Source: Siphonodentalium dalli
Lineage: Eukaryota > Mollusca > Scaphopoda > Gadilida > Siphonodentaliidae
Assembly (NCBI GenBank): GCA_032622095.1
Contig: CP136061.1
Location: 129,718,754-129,782,753, forward strand
Reading direction: 5' to 3'
Length of the DNA stretch: 64,000 nt
Shown here: positions 20,923 through 32,909 of the stretch, one piece after another
Layout: each line of letters starts with the position of its first letter
Numbering within the stretch: position 1 is the first letter of the stretch
Made by a program: the position numbers and the translations under genes
The notes under the pieces: model-generated
Databases searched by the model: none
The model's input: only the letters and a program-made list of their open reading frames with translations
Told to the model about the DNA's origin: nothing

Positions 20923-22736
20923 CATGCAAGACCTGTGGTGATCGCTGGTCGGAGAAGGCCGGCGCTTCAGATGGATTTTTTTTTTTTTGGTACAAATTTC
21001 CCAATGTATCCATTTTGTGATCACTATTTTAACTATAACTCTAAATCCGTGTCTTTGGTTCAGTTCAAGATACAAACCACAATGAACTGTCAGGTTTAAA
21101 TGAGGTAGTAATCAACGATTTCTGGCCATTTTCACAATTTCGTGTGGTTACTGTACTACAACATTCTGCTGCACCACGGTCATTGACAAACAGCACACAA
21201 TAGACATAAATGGACTAAGAATTCAACTGTCTGTACTTTGACTGGACTGTCACATCATAAATTGAATTATCTCCCTTGGACTGTCCATGCAATGCACCAA
21301 TTTTTAACCATTGTTTGGCCGAAAGTAGCCATCTTCGGCCCCATAGTTAACCATAACAGAGCGAATGTCAGTCTATTGTCACCTTGTGAGCAGATATAGA
21401 ACCTAGATAGATGTAAGATGATATAAAAACTAAAGAAAAATTATCGTATCAATTTTGAAATTTTGTTTTGGAACTGCAGAAGACTGTTTTGAAGGGAGAT
21501 AAATCAAGCTCTTTTCCGGTGTATTACCACATAGAGCTGGTCCACACCATGCAGATACGAAACACATACTTCGTAAGTCAAACATCATCCTATTCTGTGA
21601 ACTATGGTACCTTTATAAAATAATTAAACCATTAAAACAGTACTCACATTAATAACAAATGTCAAACTGACAGTTACAGCCCTTATATGCTTAAAATCCT
21701 ATTTTTCAGCCCTCCTACAAACCCATGAAATCGTGTATGGATACTTGAACTAAAACGCATAATATTGTCGATGACAGTGTTGTCGTGCAACAACGTGCTT
21801 ATGTAGCCTAAATTGTTTATTTCAGATGGTTGGAACTAATATTTTGCCTCAATTTCGGTATGTTTGTTCTGTCAGTCACATGCCCCTCGTTTCGAATTTA
21901 CAAAACACCATATTTCCACCACGTTGTTTGGCGATATTTGACCAATTTAAGCCCAGAAGCGAACAATGGCAAAGCGAATGTCAGCAAATGATCATACCAT
22001 CGCCCGTTAGAACTATGCTGGCGTTAACCTATATGGGAATCAGAAATAAACCCATCACAGTGGTTGGCTCTCAAGGCCTTTTCCTTCAGAAATAATGCAC
22101 CGGTCAAGCAGCCGTCAGAAGAGTTATAAATGCGGATTCTATAGTTTCCCTACACACATTCAAGAAGCGCAGCTATAATGATTGAGTTACAGTTAACCAT
22201 GCATATGGCAATATAAAGTATAACCTTATATACGTCGAACGTCTGCGCGTGCCAGGGAATACCCAAAACAAATGTGTGTCATAAATCTAACTCAGAACCG
22301 AAAGCAGTCAGTTGAATTTTTCAGTAATATATTGATACGCTTAACAACTTATGCATCTATACAATTCGCTTGTTTAGTTGACATTATACTCAATTTTACA
22401 CCGCGCACAGTGAACCGATTTATACTCCAAATTCACGGAGCAAGTGGGAAGCGCCGATGCATGTTGTGATATGAATTTGAATGCAACGCAAAGTAAACAC
22501 TTCGTTGCCACTCGAAAACTGTGTTGTAGTACTCGAAAGATCGCCGAGCCAATCAAATAGCGTTGATTAGGCCGAACAGAGGCCACTACGTTCTTGTAAA
22601 AACACCCCCTTCCAGACCCCGTGCAAGTATATAAATCCAGATTGGTTTCATATCAAACCATATCTTTCGTTCACTGTCGCTCGATCGTTCTAAATCATAA
22701 CCATTTCAGTCGAACATTATAGAAATTGCCATCATT

Positions 22737-23369
22737 ATGTCATCAGTTGCAGGCATCGACATGGAAGGGGGACTTTTTGGTTTCCTCATAGATTCAGCGT
22801 TTACGTTCAGTGATCAGGATATTTCACAATCGCATGGGAAAATAACCAGGTCGTGTGTCTCAACAAATATCGAGTACCTTGCTTCAATTCGAGCGAACGC
22901 CACAGATGATTTCAATGTGAATGGCACGGATGTCGACCTTGATGACTATGATTCCTACCAAGCTCAACTGAGGGGTCACAATGTCAGCAGTTCCATTCTG
23001 TTTTCTGTGGGGTGTGATGCAGCGACAGATTCGAAAGACAAGAAAGGAATCAAGCGAGCATGTGCCGAAGCCGTTCTGCCCCCAAATAAGAGACCGGTAG
23101 TGAACAGTTTAAGGAACAAATCAAAAGAATATTGCGTTTTCTGCAAACACAGTAAAAAGCCAGCACGGTTGTACACAAGTCACCTGGTAAAAGACGACAA
23201 TGATGTAGTTACCTGTCCCATTCTCCGACGGTACAAGTGCCCTCTATGTGGTGTTTCTGGTGACAAAGCTCACACGATCAAGTATTGTCCATCATACGAC
23301 GGGATATCCATGAGCGTTGCCGTAGCCAGGAGAAGAAAGTTCGACAGCAAGAGAGTCAGATCTTCATAA
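22737..23369 (+). CDS. nanos: Nanos-like zinc finger protein, copy 8
   Basis: Intact 210 residues. The only change from the reference form is K147T (ACA for AAA), two residues before the knuckle 1 histidine H149. All eight ligands are present. Its polyadenylation signal is the ATTAAA variant. Confidence 0.93.
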   Translation: MSSVAGIDMEGGLFGFLIDSAFTFSDQDISQSHGKITRSCVSTNIEYLASIRANATDDFNVNGTDVDLDDYDSYQAQLRGHNVSSSILFSVGCDAATDSKDKKGIKRACAEAVLPPNKRPVVNSLRNKSKEYCVFCKHSKKPARLYTSHLVKDDNDVVTCPILRRYKCPLCGVSGDKAHTIKYCPSYDGISMSVAVARRRKFDSKRVRSS

Positions 23370-23460
23370 GCTGCAAGCCAGATTAGCACACGCTATGTGT
23401 CTAAATGCCCGTTTTGTTTAAATATTATTCAATTGTTATATATGCCTTTAATTTATGTTG

Positions 23461-23510
23461 GTGCGCATGGAAATTTGAAACATGCGCACAATTTGTATTG
23501 TATAATTAAA
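23461..23510 (+). promoter_or_regulatory. nanos 3' UTR hairpin and ATTAAA signal, unit 8
   Basis: The hairpin is intact. The polyadenylation hexamer is ATTAAA (23505-23510) in place of AATAAA. ATTAAA is the usual functional variant in animals. Confidence 0.55.
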
Positions 23511-24817
23511 CAATTTGTAATGAATTATATGCAAAGAAGCTTTTACATATTAGGCAATAAACTTATGTATAACAAATATCCTTTTCGTATCTATATATAA
23601 ACAAATGGGCGGTCTCTTGGTGCTTGCATTTTTTGTACCTCGTTCCTGTCGTGTCGTGTAGATATTTCTGAAATTGTAGCTGTCTAATGTCAAAATCTAG
23701 TGATTATTGTGCGAATGGGTGGTTTCGCCTACTTGTCTAATGTCTTGTTCTTTGAACACACAGAAAGAAATCGCATGCAACAATTCCAATCCCGCTTTAT
23801 ATAAGCCATATATCAGTCCATCGACAAAGCTTCATTGGAAGACTCGCGTAGCAGGGTTGCGAGTACAAATGCCCTACTGAAGCATAACAGTACGATGATA
23901 AAACAAAATCGTTTCATGCAAGACCTGTGGTGATCGCTGGTCGGAGAAGGCCGGCGCTTCAGATGGATTTTTTTTTTTTTTGTACAAATTTCCCAATGTA
24001 TCCATTTTGTGATCACTATTTTAACTATAACTCTAAATCCGTGTCTTTGGTTCAGTTCAAGATACAAACCACAATGAACTGTCAGGTTTAATTGAGGTAG
24101 TAATCAACGATTTCTGGCCATTTTCACAATTTCGTGTGGTTACTGTACTACAACATTCTGCTGCACCACGGTCATTGACAAACAGCACACAATAGACATA
24201 AATGGACTAAGAATTCAACTGTCTGTACTTTGACTGGACTGTCACATCATAAATTGAATTATCTCCCTTGGACTGTCCATGCAATGCACCAATTTTTAAC
24301 CATTGTTTGGCCGAAAGTAGCCATCTTCGGCCCCATAGTTAACCATGACAGAGCGAATGTCAGTCTATTGTCACCTTGTGAGCAGATATAGAACCTAGAT
24401 AGATGTAAGATGATATAAAAACTAAAGAAAAATTATCGTATCAATTTTGAAATTTTGTTTTGGAACTGCAGAAGACTGTTTTGAAGGGAGATAAATCAAG
24501 CTCTTTTCCGGTGTATTACCACATAGAGCTGGTCCACACCATGCAGATACGAAACACATACTTCGTAAGTCAAACATCATCCTATTCTGTGAACTATGGT
24601 ACCTTTATAAAATAATTAAACCATTAAAACAGTACTCACATTAATAACAAATGTCAAACTGACAGTTACAGCCCTTATATGCTTAAAATCCTATTTTTCA
24701 GCCCTCCTACAAACCCATGAAATCGTGTATGGATACTTGAACTAAAACGCATAATATTGTCGATGACAGTGTTGTCGTGCAACAACGTGCTTATGTAGCC
24801 TAAATTGTTTATTTCAG

Positions 24818-25087
24818 ATGGTTGGAACTAATATTTTGCCTCAATTTCGGTATGTTTATTCTGTCAGTCACATGCCCCTCGTTTCGAATTTACAAAACAC
24901 CATATTTCCACCACGTTGTTTGGCGATATTTGACCAATTTAAGCCCAGAAGCGAACAATGGCAAAGCGAATGTCAGCAAATGATCATACCATCGCCCGTT
25001 AGAACTATGCTGGCGTTAACCTATATGGGAATCAGAAATAAACCCATCACAGTGGTTGGCTCTCAAGGCCTTTTCCTTCAGAAATAA
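24818..25087 (+). CDS. Hypothetical 89-residue ORF, unit 9
   Basis: Private change C14Y (TAT for TGT). The matching unit 21 keeps Cys. Confidence 0.28.
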   Translation: MVGTNILPQFRYVYSVSHMPLVSNLQNTIFPPRCLAIFDQFKPRSEQWQSECQQMIIPSPVRTMLALTYMGIRNKPITVVGSQGLFLQK

Positions 25088-25728
25088 TGCACCGGTCAAG
25101 CAGCCGTCAGAAGAGTTATAAATGCGGATTCTATAGTTTCCCTACACACATTCAAGAAGCGCAGCTATAATGATTGAGTTACAGTTAACCATGCATATGG
25201 CAATATAAAGTATAACCTTATATACGTCGAACGTCTGCGCGTGCCAGGGAATACCCAAAACAAATGTGTGTCATAAATCTAACTCAGAACCGAAAGCAGT
25301 CAGTTGAATTTTTCAGTAATATATTGATACGCTTAACAACTTATGCATCTATACAATTCGCTTGTTTAGTTGACATTATACTCAATTTTACACCGCGCAC
25401 AGTGAACCGAGTTATACTCCAAATTCACGGAGCAAGTGGGAAGCGCCGATGCATGTTGTGATATGAATTTGAATGCAACGCAAAGTAAACACTTCGTTGC
25501 CACTCGAAAACTGTGTTGTAGTACTCGAAAGATCGCCGAGCCAATCAAATAGCGTTGATTAGGCCGAACAGAGGCCACTACGTTCTTGTAAAAACACCCC
25601 CTTCCAGACCCCGTGCAAGTATATAAATCCAGATTGGTTTCATATCAAACCATATCTTTCGTTCACTGTCGCTCGATCGTTCTAAATCATAACCATTTCA
25701 GTCGAACATTATAGAAATTGCCATCATT

Positions 25729-26361
25729 ATGTCATCAGTTGCAGGCATCGACATGGAAGGGGGACTTTTTGGTTTCCTCATAGATTCAGCGTTTACGTTC
25801 AGTGATCAGGATATTTCACAATCGCATGGGAAAATAACCAGGTCGTGTGTCTCAACAAATATCGAGTACCTTGCTTCAATTCGAGCGAACGCCACAGATG
25901 ATTTCAATGTGAATGGCACGGATGTCGACCTTGATGACTATGATTCCTACCAAGCTCAACTGAGGGGTCACAATGTCAGCAGTTCCATTCTGTTTTCTGT
26001 GGGGTGTGATGCAGCGACAGATTCGAAAGACAAGAAAGGAATCAAGCGAGCATGTGCCGAAGCCGTTCTGCCCCCAAATAAGAGACCGGTAGTGAACAGT
26101 TTAAGGAACAAATCAAAAGAATATTGCGTTTTCTGCAAACACAGTAAAAAGCCAGCACGGTTGTACAAAAGTCACCTGGTAAAAGACGACAATGATGTAG
26201 TTACCTGTCCCATTCTCCGACGGTACAAGTGCCCTCTATGTGGTGTTTCTGGTGACAAAGCTCACACGATCAAGTATTGTCCATCATACGACGGGATATC
26301 CATGAGCGTTGCCGTAGCCAGGAGAAGAAAGTTCGACAGCAAGAGAGTCAGATCTTCATAA
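25729..26361 (+). CDS. nanos: Nanos-like zinc finger protein, copy 9
   Basis: Intact, with a predicted protein identical to the reference form. An 8-bp insertion sits about 18 bp after the stop codon, making the 3' UTR slightly longer than in neighbours. Confidence 0.95.
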   Translation: MSSVAGIDMEGGLFGFLIDSAFTFSDQDISQSHGKITRSCVSTNIEYLASIRANATDDFNVNGTDVDLDDYDSYQAQLRGHNVSSSILFSVGCDAATDSKDKKGIKRACAEAVLPPNKRPVVNSLRNKSKEYCVFCKHSKKPARLYKSHLVKDDNDVVTCPILRRYKCPLCGVSGDKAHTIKYCPSYDGISMSVAVARRRKFDSKRVRSS

Positions 26362-27820
26362 GCTGCAAGCCAGATTAGCAGTTTAGCACACGCTATGTGT
26401 CTAAATGCCCGTTTTGTTTAAATATTATTCAATTGTTATATATGCCTTTAATTTATGTTGGTGCGCATGGAAATTTGAAACATGCGCACAATTTGTATTG
26501 TATAAATAAACAATTTGTAATGAATTATATGCAAAGAAGCTTTTACATATTAGGCAAGAAACTTATGTATAACAACTATCCTTTTCGTATCTATATATAA
26601 ACAAATGGGCGGTCTCTTGGTGCTTGCATTTTTTGTACCTCGTTCCTGTCGTGTCGTGTAGATATTTCTCAAAATGGTAGCTGTCTAATGTCAAAATCTA
26701 GTGATTATTGTGTGAATGGGTGGTTTCGCCTACTTGTCTAATGTCTTGTTCTTTGAACACACAGAAAGAAATCGCATGCAACAATTCCAATCCCGCTTTA
26801 TATAAGCCATATATCAGTCCATCGTCAAAGCTTCATTGGAAGACTCGCGTAGCAGGGTTGCGAGTACAAATGCCCTACTGAAGCATAACAGTACGATGAT
26901 AAAACAAAATCGTTTCATGCAAGACTTGTGGTGATCGCTGGTCGGAGAAGGCCGGCGCTTCAGATGGAATTTTGTTTTGTTTTTGTACAAATTTCCCAAT
27001 GTATCCATTTTGTGATCACTATTTTAACTATAACTCTAAATCCGTGTCTTTGGTTCAGTTCAAGATACAAACCACAATGAACTGTCAGGTTTAAATGAGG
27101 TAGTAATCAACGATTTCTGGCCATTTTCACAATTTCGTGTGGTTACTGTACTACAACATTCTGCTGCACCACGGTCATTGACAAACAGCACACAATAGAC
27201 AGAAATGGACTAAGAATTCAACTGTCTGTACTTTGACTGGACTGTCACATCATAAATTGAATTATCTCCCTTGGACTGTCCATGCAATGCACCAATTTTT
27301 AACCATTGTTTGGCCGAAAGTAGCCATCTTCGGCCCCGTAGTTAACCATAACAGAGCGAATGTCAGTCTATTGTCACCTTGTGAGCAGATATAGAACCTA
27401 GATAGATGTAAGATGATATAAAAACTAAAGAAAAATTATCGTATAAATTTTGAAATTTTGTTTTGGAACTGCAGAAGACTGTTTTGAAGGGAGATAAATC
27501 AAGCTCTTTTCCGGTGTATTACCACATAGAGCTGGTCCAAACCATGCAGATACGAAACACATACTTCGTAAGTCAAACATCATCCTATTCTGTGAACTAT
27601 GGTACCTTTATAAAATAATTAAACCATTAAAACAGTACTCACATTAATAACAAATGTCAAACTGACAGTTACAGCCCTTATATGCTTAAAATCCTATTTT
27701 TCAGCCCTCCTACAAACCCATGAAATCGTGTATGGATACTTGAACTAAAACGCATAATATTGTCGTTGACAGTGTTGTCGTGCAACAACGTGCTTATGTA
27801 GCCTAAATTGTTTATTTCAG

Positions 27821-28090
27821 ATGGTTGGAACTAATATTTTGCCTCAATTTCGGTATGTTTGTTCTGTCAGTCACATGCCCCTCGTTTCGAATTTACAAAA
27901 CACCATATTTCCACCACGTTGTTTGGCGATATTTGACCAATTTAAGCACAGAAGCGAACAATGGCAAAGCGAATGTCAGCAAATGATCATACCATCGCCC
28001 GTTAGAACTATGCTGGCGTTAACCTATATGGGAATCAGAAATAAACCCATCACAGTGGTTGGCTCTCAAGGCCTTTTCCTTCAGAAATAA
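27821..28090 (+). CDS. Hypothetical 89-residue ORF, unit 10
   Basis: Private change to His at position 43 (CAC), where other copies have Pro or Thr. Confidence 0.28.
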   Translation: MVGTNILPQFRYVCSVSHMPLVSNLQNTIFPPRCLAIFDQFKHRSEQWQSECQQMIIPSPVRTMLALTYMGIRNKPITVVGSQGLFLQK

Positions 28091-28731
28091 TGCACCGGTC
28101 AAGCAGCCGTCAGAAGAGTTATAAATGCGGATTCTATAGTTTCCCTACACACACTCAAGAAGCGCAGCTATAATGATTGAGTTACAGTTAACCATGCATA
28201 TGGCAATATAAAGTATAACCTTATATACGTCGAACGTCTGCGCGTGCCAGGGAATACCCAAAACAAATGTGTGTCATAAATCTAACTCAGAACCGAAAGC
28301 AGTCAGTTGAATTTTTCAGTAATATATTGATACGCTTAACAACTTATGCATCTATACAATTCGCTTGTTTAGTTGACATTATACTCAATTTTACACCGCG
28401 CACAGTGAACCGATTTATACTCCAAATTCACGGAGCAAGTGGGAAGCGCCGATGCATGTTGTGATATGAATTTGAATGCAACGCAAAGTAAACACTTCGT
28501 TGCCACTCGAAAACTGTGTTGTAGTACTCGAAAGATCGCCGAGCCAATCAAATAGCGTTGATTAGGCCGAACAGAGGCCACTACGTTCTTGTAATAACAC
28601 CCCCTTCCAGACCCCGTGCAAGTATATAAATCCAGATTGGTTTCATATCAAACCATATCTTTCGTTCACTGTCGCTCGATCGTTCTAAATCATAACCATT
28701 TCAGTCGAACATTATAGAAATTGCCATCATT

Positions 28732-29364
28732 ATGTCATCAGTTGCAGGCATCGACATGGAAGGGGGACTTTTTGGTTTCCTCATAGATTCAGCGTTTACG
28801 TTCAGTGATCAGGATATTTCACAATCGCATGGGAAAATAACCAGGTCGTGTGTCTCAACAAATATCGAGTACCTTGCTTCAATTCGAGCGAACGCCACAG
28901 ATGATTTCAATGTGAATGGCACGGATGTCGACCTTGATGACTATGATTCCTACCAAGCTCAACTGAGGGGTCACAATGTCAGCAGTTCCATTCTGTTTTC
29001 TGTGGGGTGTGATGCAGCGACAGATTCGAAAGACAAGAAAGGAATCAAGCGAGCATGTGCCGAAGCCGTTCTGCCCCCAAATAAGAGACCGGTAGTGAAC
29101 AGTTTAAGGAACAAATCAAAAGAATATTGCGTTTTCTGCAAACACAGTAAAAAGCCAGCACGGTTGTACAAAAGTCACCTGGTAAAAGACGACAATGATG
29201 TAGTTACCTGTCCCATTCTCCGACGGTACAAGTGCCCTCTATGTGGTGTTTCTGGTGACAAAGCTCACACGATCAAGTATTGTCCATCATACGACGGGAT
29301 ATCCATGAGCGTTGCCGTAGCCAGGAGAAGAAAGTTCGACAGCAAGAGAGTCAGATCTTCATAA
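28732..29364 (+). CDS. nanos: Nanos-like zinc finger protein, copy 10
   Basis: Intact, identical in protein to the reference form. It lies in the unit that begins the second round of the two-unit higher-order repeat, 5995 bp from copy 8. Confidence 0.95.
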   Translation: MSSVAGIDMEGGLFGFLIDSAFTFSDQDISQSHGKITRSCVSTNIEYLASIRANATDDFNVNGTDVDLDDYDSYQAQLRGHNVSSSILFSVGCDAATDSKDKKGIKRACAEAVLPPNKRPVVNSLRNKSKEYCVFCKHSKKPARLYKSHLVKDDNDVVTCPILRRYKCPLCGVSGDKAHTIKYCPSYDGISMSVAVARRRKFDSKRVRSS

Positions 29365-29909
29365 GCTGCAAGCCAGATTAGCACACGCTATGTGTCTAAA
29401 TGCCCGTTTTGTTTAAATATTATTCAATTGTTATATATGCCTTTAATTTATGTTGGTGCGCATGGAAATTTGAAACATGCGCACAATTTGTATTGTATAA
29501 ATAAACAATTTGTAATGAATTATATGCAAAGAAGCTTTTACATATTAGGCAATAAACTTATGTATAACAAATATCCTTTTCGTATCTATATATAAACAAA
29601 TGGGCGGTCTCTTGGTGCTTGCATTTTTTGTACCTCGTTCCTGTCGTGTCGTGTAGATATTTCTGAAATTGTAGCTGTCTAATGTCAAAATCTAGTGATT
29701 ATTGTGCGAATGGGTGGTTTCGCCTACTTGTCTAATGTCTTGTTCTTTGAACACACAGAAAGAAATCGCATGCAACAATTCCAATCCCGCTTTATATAAG
29801 CCATATATCAGTCCATCGTCAAAGCTTCATTGGAAGACTCGCGTAGCAGGGTTGCGAGTACAAATGCCCTACTGAAGCATAACAGTACGATGATAAAACA
29901 AAATCGTTT

Positions 29910-32909
29910 CATGCAAGACCTGTGGTGATCGCTGGTCGGAGAAGGCCGGCGCTTTAGATGGATTTTTTTTTTTTTTGTACAAATTTCCCAATGTATCCAT
30001 TTTGTGATCACTATTTTAACTATAACTCTAAATCCGTGTCTTTGGTTCAGTTCAAGATACAAACCACAATGAACTGTCAGGTTTAAATGAGGTAGTAATC
30101 AACGATTTCTGGCCATTTTCACAATTTCGTGTGGTTACTGTACTACAACATTCTGCTGCACCACGGTCATTGACAAACAGCACACAATAGACATAAATGG
30201 ACTAAGAATTCAACTGTCTGTACTTTGACTGGACTGTCACATCATAAATTGAATTATCTCCCTTGGACTGTCCATGCAATGCACCAATTTTTAACCATTG
30301 TTTGGCCGAAAGTAGCCATCTTCGGCCCCATAGTTAACCATGACAGAGCGAATGTCAGTCTATTGTCACCTTGTGAGCAGATATAGAACCTAGATAGATG
30401 TAAGATGATATAAAAACTAAAGAAAAATTATCGTATCAATTTTGAAATTTTGTTTTGGAACTGCAGAAGACTGTTTTGAAGGGAGATAAATCAAGCTCTT
30501 TTCCGGTGTATTACCACATAGAGCTGGTCCACACCATGCAGATACGAAACACATACTTCGTAAGTCAAACATCATCCTATTCTGTGAACTATGGTACCTT
30601 TATAAAATAATTAAACCATTAAAACAGTACTCACATTAATAACAAATGTCAAACTGACAGTTACAGCCCTTATATGCTTAAAATCCTATTTTTCAGCCCT
30701 CCTACAAACCCATGAAATCGTGTATGGATACTTGAACTAAAACGCATAATATTGTCGATGACAGTGTTGTCGTGCAACAACGTGCTTATGTAGCCTAAAT
30801 TGTTTATTTCAGATGGTTGGAACTAATATTTTGCCTCAATTTCGGTATGTTTGTTCTGTCAGTCACATGCCCCTCGTTTCGAATTTACAAAACACCATAT
30901 TTCCACCACGTTGTTTGGCGATATTTGACCAATTTAAGCCCAGAAGCGAACAATGGCAAAGCGAATGTCAGAAAATGATCATACCATCGCCCGTTAGAAC
31001 TATGCTGGCGTTAACCTATATGGGAATCAGAAATAAACCCATCACAGTGGTTGGCTCTCAAGGCCTTTTCCTTCAGAAATAATGCACCGGTCAAGCAGCC
31101 GTCAGAAGAGTTATAAATGCGGATTCTATAGTTTCCCTACACACATTCAAGAAGCGCAGCTATAATGATTGAGTTACAGTTAACCATGCATATGGCAATA
31201 TAAAGTATAACCTTATATACGTCGAACGTCTGCGCGTGCCAGGGAATACCCAAAACAAATGTGTGTCATAAATCTAACTCAGAACCGAAAGCAGTCAGTT
31301 GAATTTTTCAGTAATATATTGATACGCTTAACAACTTATGCATCTATACAATTCGCTTGTTTAGTTGACATTATACTCAATTTTACACCGCGCACAGTGA
31401 ACCGAGTTATACTCCAAATTCACGGAGCAAGTGGGAAGCGCCGATGCATGTTGTGATATGAATTTGAATGCAACGCAAAGTAAACACTTCGTTGCCACTC
31501 GAAAACTGTGTTGTAGTACTCGAAAGATCGCCGAGCCAATCAAATAGCGTTGATTAGGCCGAACAGAGGCCACTACGTTCTTGTAAAAACACCCCCTTCC
31601 AGACCCCGTGCAAGTATATAAATCCAGATTGGTTTCATATCAAACCATATCTTTCGTTCACTGTCGCTCGATCGTTCTAAATCATAACCATTTCAGTCGA
31701 ACATTATAGAAATTGCCATCATTATGTCATCAGTTGCAGGCATCGACATGGAAGGGGGACTTTTTGGTTTCCTCATAGATTCAGCGTTTACGTTCAGTGA
31801 TCAGGATATTTCACAATCGCATGGGAAAATAACCAGGTCGTGTGTCTCAACAAATATCGAGTACCTTGCTTCAATTCGAGCGAACGCCACAGATGATTTC
31901 AATGTGAATGGCACGGATGTCGACCTTGATGACTATGATTCCTACCAAGCTCAACTGAGGGGTCACAATGTCAGCAGTTCCATTCTGTTTTCTGTGGGGT
32001 GTGATGCAGCGACAGATTCGAAAGACAAGAAAGGAATCAAGCGAGCATGTGCCGAAGCCGTTCTGCCCCCAAATAAGAGACCGGTAGTGAACAGTTTAAG
32101 GAACAAATCAAAAGAATATTGCGTTTTCTGCAAACACAGTAAAAAGCCAGCACGGTTGTACAAAAGTCACCTGGTAAAAGACGACAATGATGTAGTTACC
32201 TGTCCCATTCTCCGACGGTACAAGTGCCCTCTATGTGGTGTTTCTGGTGACAAAGCTCACACGATCAAGTATTGTCCATCATACGACGGGATATCCATGA
32301 GCGTTGCCGTAGCCAGGAGAAGAAAGTTCGACAGCAAGAGAGTCAGATCTTCATAAGCTGCAAGCCAGATTAGCAGTTTAGCACACGCTATGTGTCTAAA
32401 TGCCCGTTTTGTTTAAATATTATTCAATTGTTATATATGCCTTTAATTTATGTTGGTGCGCATGGAAATTTGAAACATGCGCACAATTTGTATTGTATAA
32501 ATAAACAATTTGTAATGAATTATATGCAAAGAAGCTTTTACATATTAGGCAAGAAACTTATGTATAACAACTATCATTTCGTATCTATATATAAACAAAT
32601 GGGCGGTCTCTTGGTGCTTGCATTTTTTGTACCTCGTTCCTGTCGTGTCGTGTAGATATTTCTCAAAATGGTAGCTGTCTAATGTCAAAATCTAGTGATT
32701 ATTGTGTGAATGGGTGGTTTCGCCTACTTGTCTAATGTCTTGTTCTTTGAACACACAGAAAGAAATCGCATGCAACAATTCCAATCCCGCTTTATATAAG
32801 CCATATATCAGTCCATCGTCAAAGCTTCATTGGAAGACTCGCGTAGCAGGGTTGCGAGTACAAATGCCCTACTGAAGCATAACAGTACGATGATAAAACA
32901 AAATCGTTT
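29910..32909 (+). repeat. Array unit 11
   Basis: Matches unit 9 on its right side, including the 8-bp insertion after nanos. Its nanos start is exactly 5995 bp from that of unit 9. Confidence 0.95.
31724..32356 (+). CDS. nanos: Nanos-like zinc finger protein, copy 11
   Basis: Intact, identical in protein to the reference form, with the same 8-bp 3' UTR insertion as copy 9, which it parallels at a distance of 5995 bp. Confidence 0.95.
   Translation: MSSVAGIDMEGGLFGFLIDSAFTFSDQDISQSHGKITRSCVSTNIEYLASIRANATDDFNVNGTDVDLDDYDSYQAQLRGHNVSSSILFSVGCDAATDSKDKKGIKRACAEAVLPPNKRPVVNSLRNKSKEYCVFCKHSKKPARLYKSHLVKDDNDVVTCPILRRYKCPLCGVSGDKAHTIKYCPSYDGISMSVAVARRRKFDSKRVRSS

Larger units (their letters stand above)
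20923..23914 (+). repeat. Array unit 8
   Basis: Left member of a two-unit higher-order repeat with unit 9. It carries the CGATTTATAC variant also seen in units 10 and 21. Confidence 0.95.
23915..26915 (+). repeat. Array unit 9
   Basis: Right member of the two-unit repeat. It has an 8-bp insertion just after nanos (GCAGTTTAGCAC), TCTCAAAATGG and GTGTGAATGGG, shared with units 11 and 21. TTTAATTGAGG on its left is shared only with unit 21. Confidence 0.95.
26916..29909 (+). repeat. Array unit 10
   Basis: The poly-T tract is replaced by TTTTGTTTTGTTTTT, as in units 12, 13 and 22. CGATTTATAC is shared with unit 8. Second round of the two-unit repeat. Confidence 0.95.
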
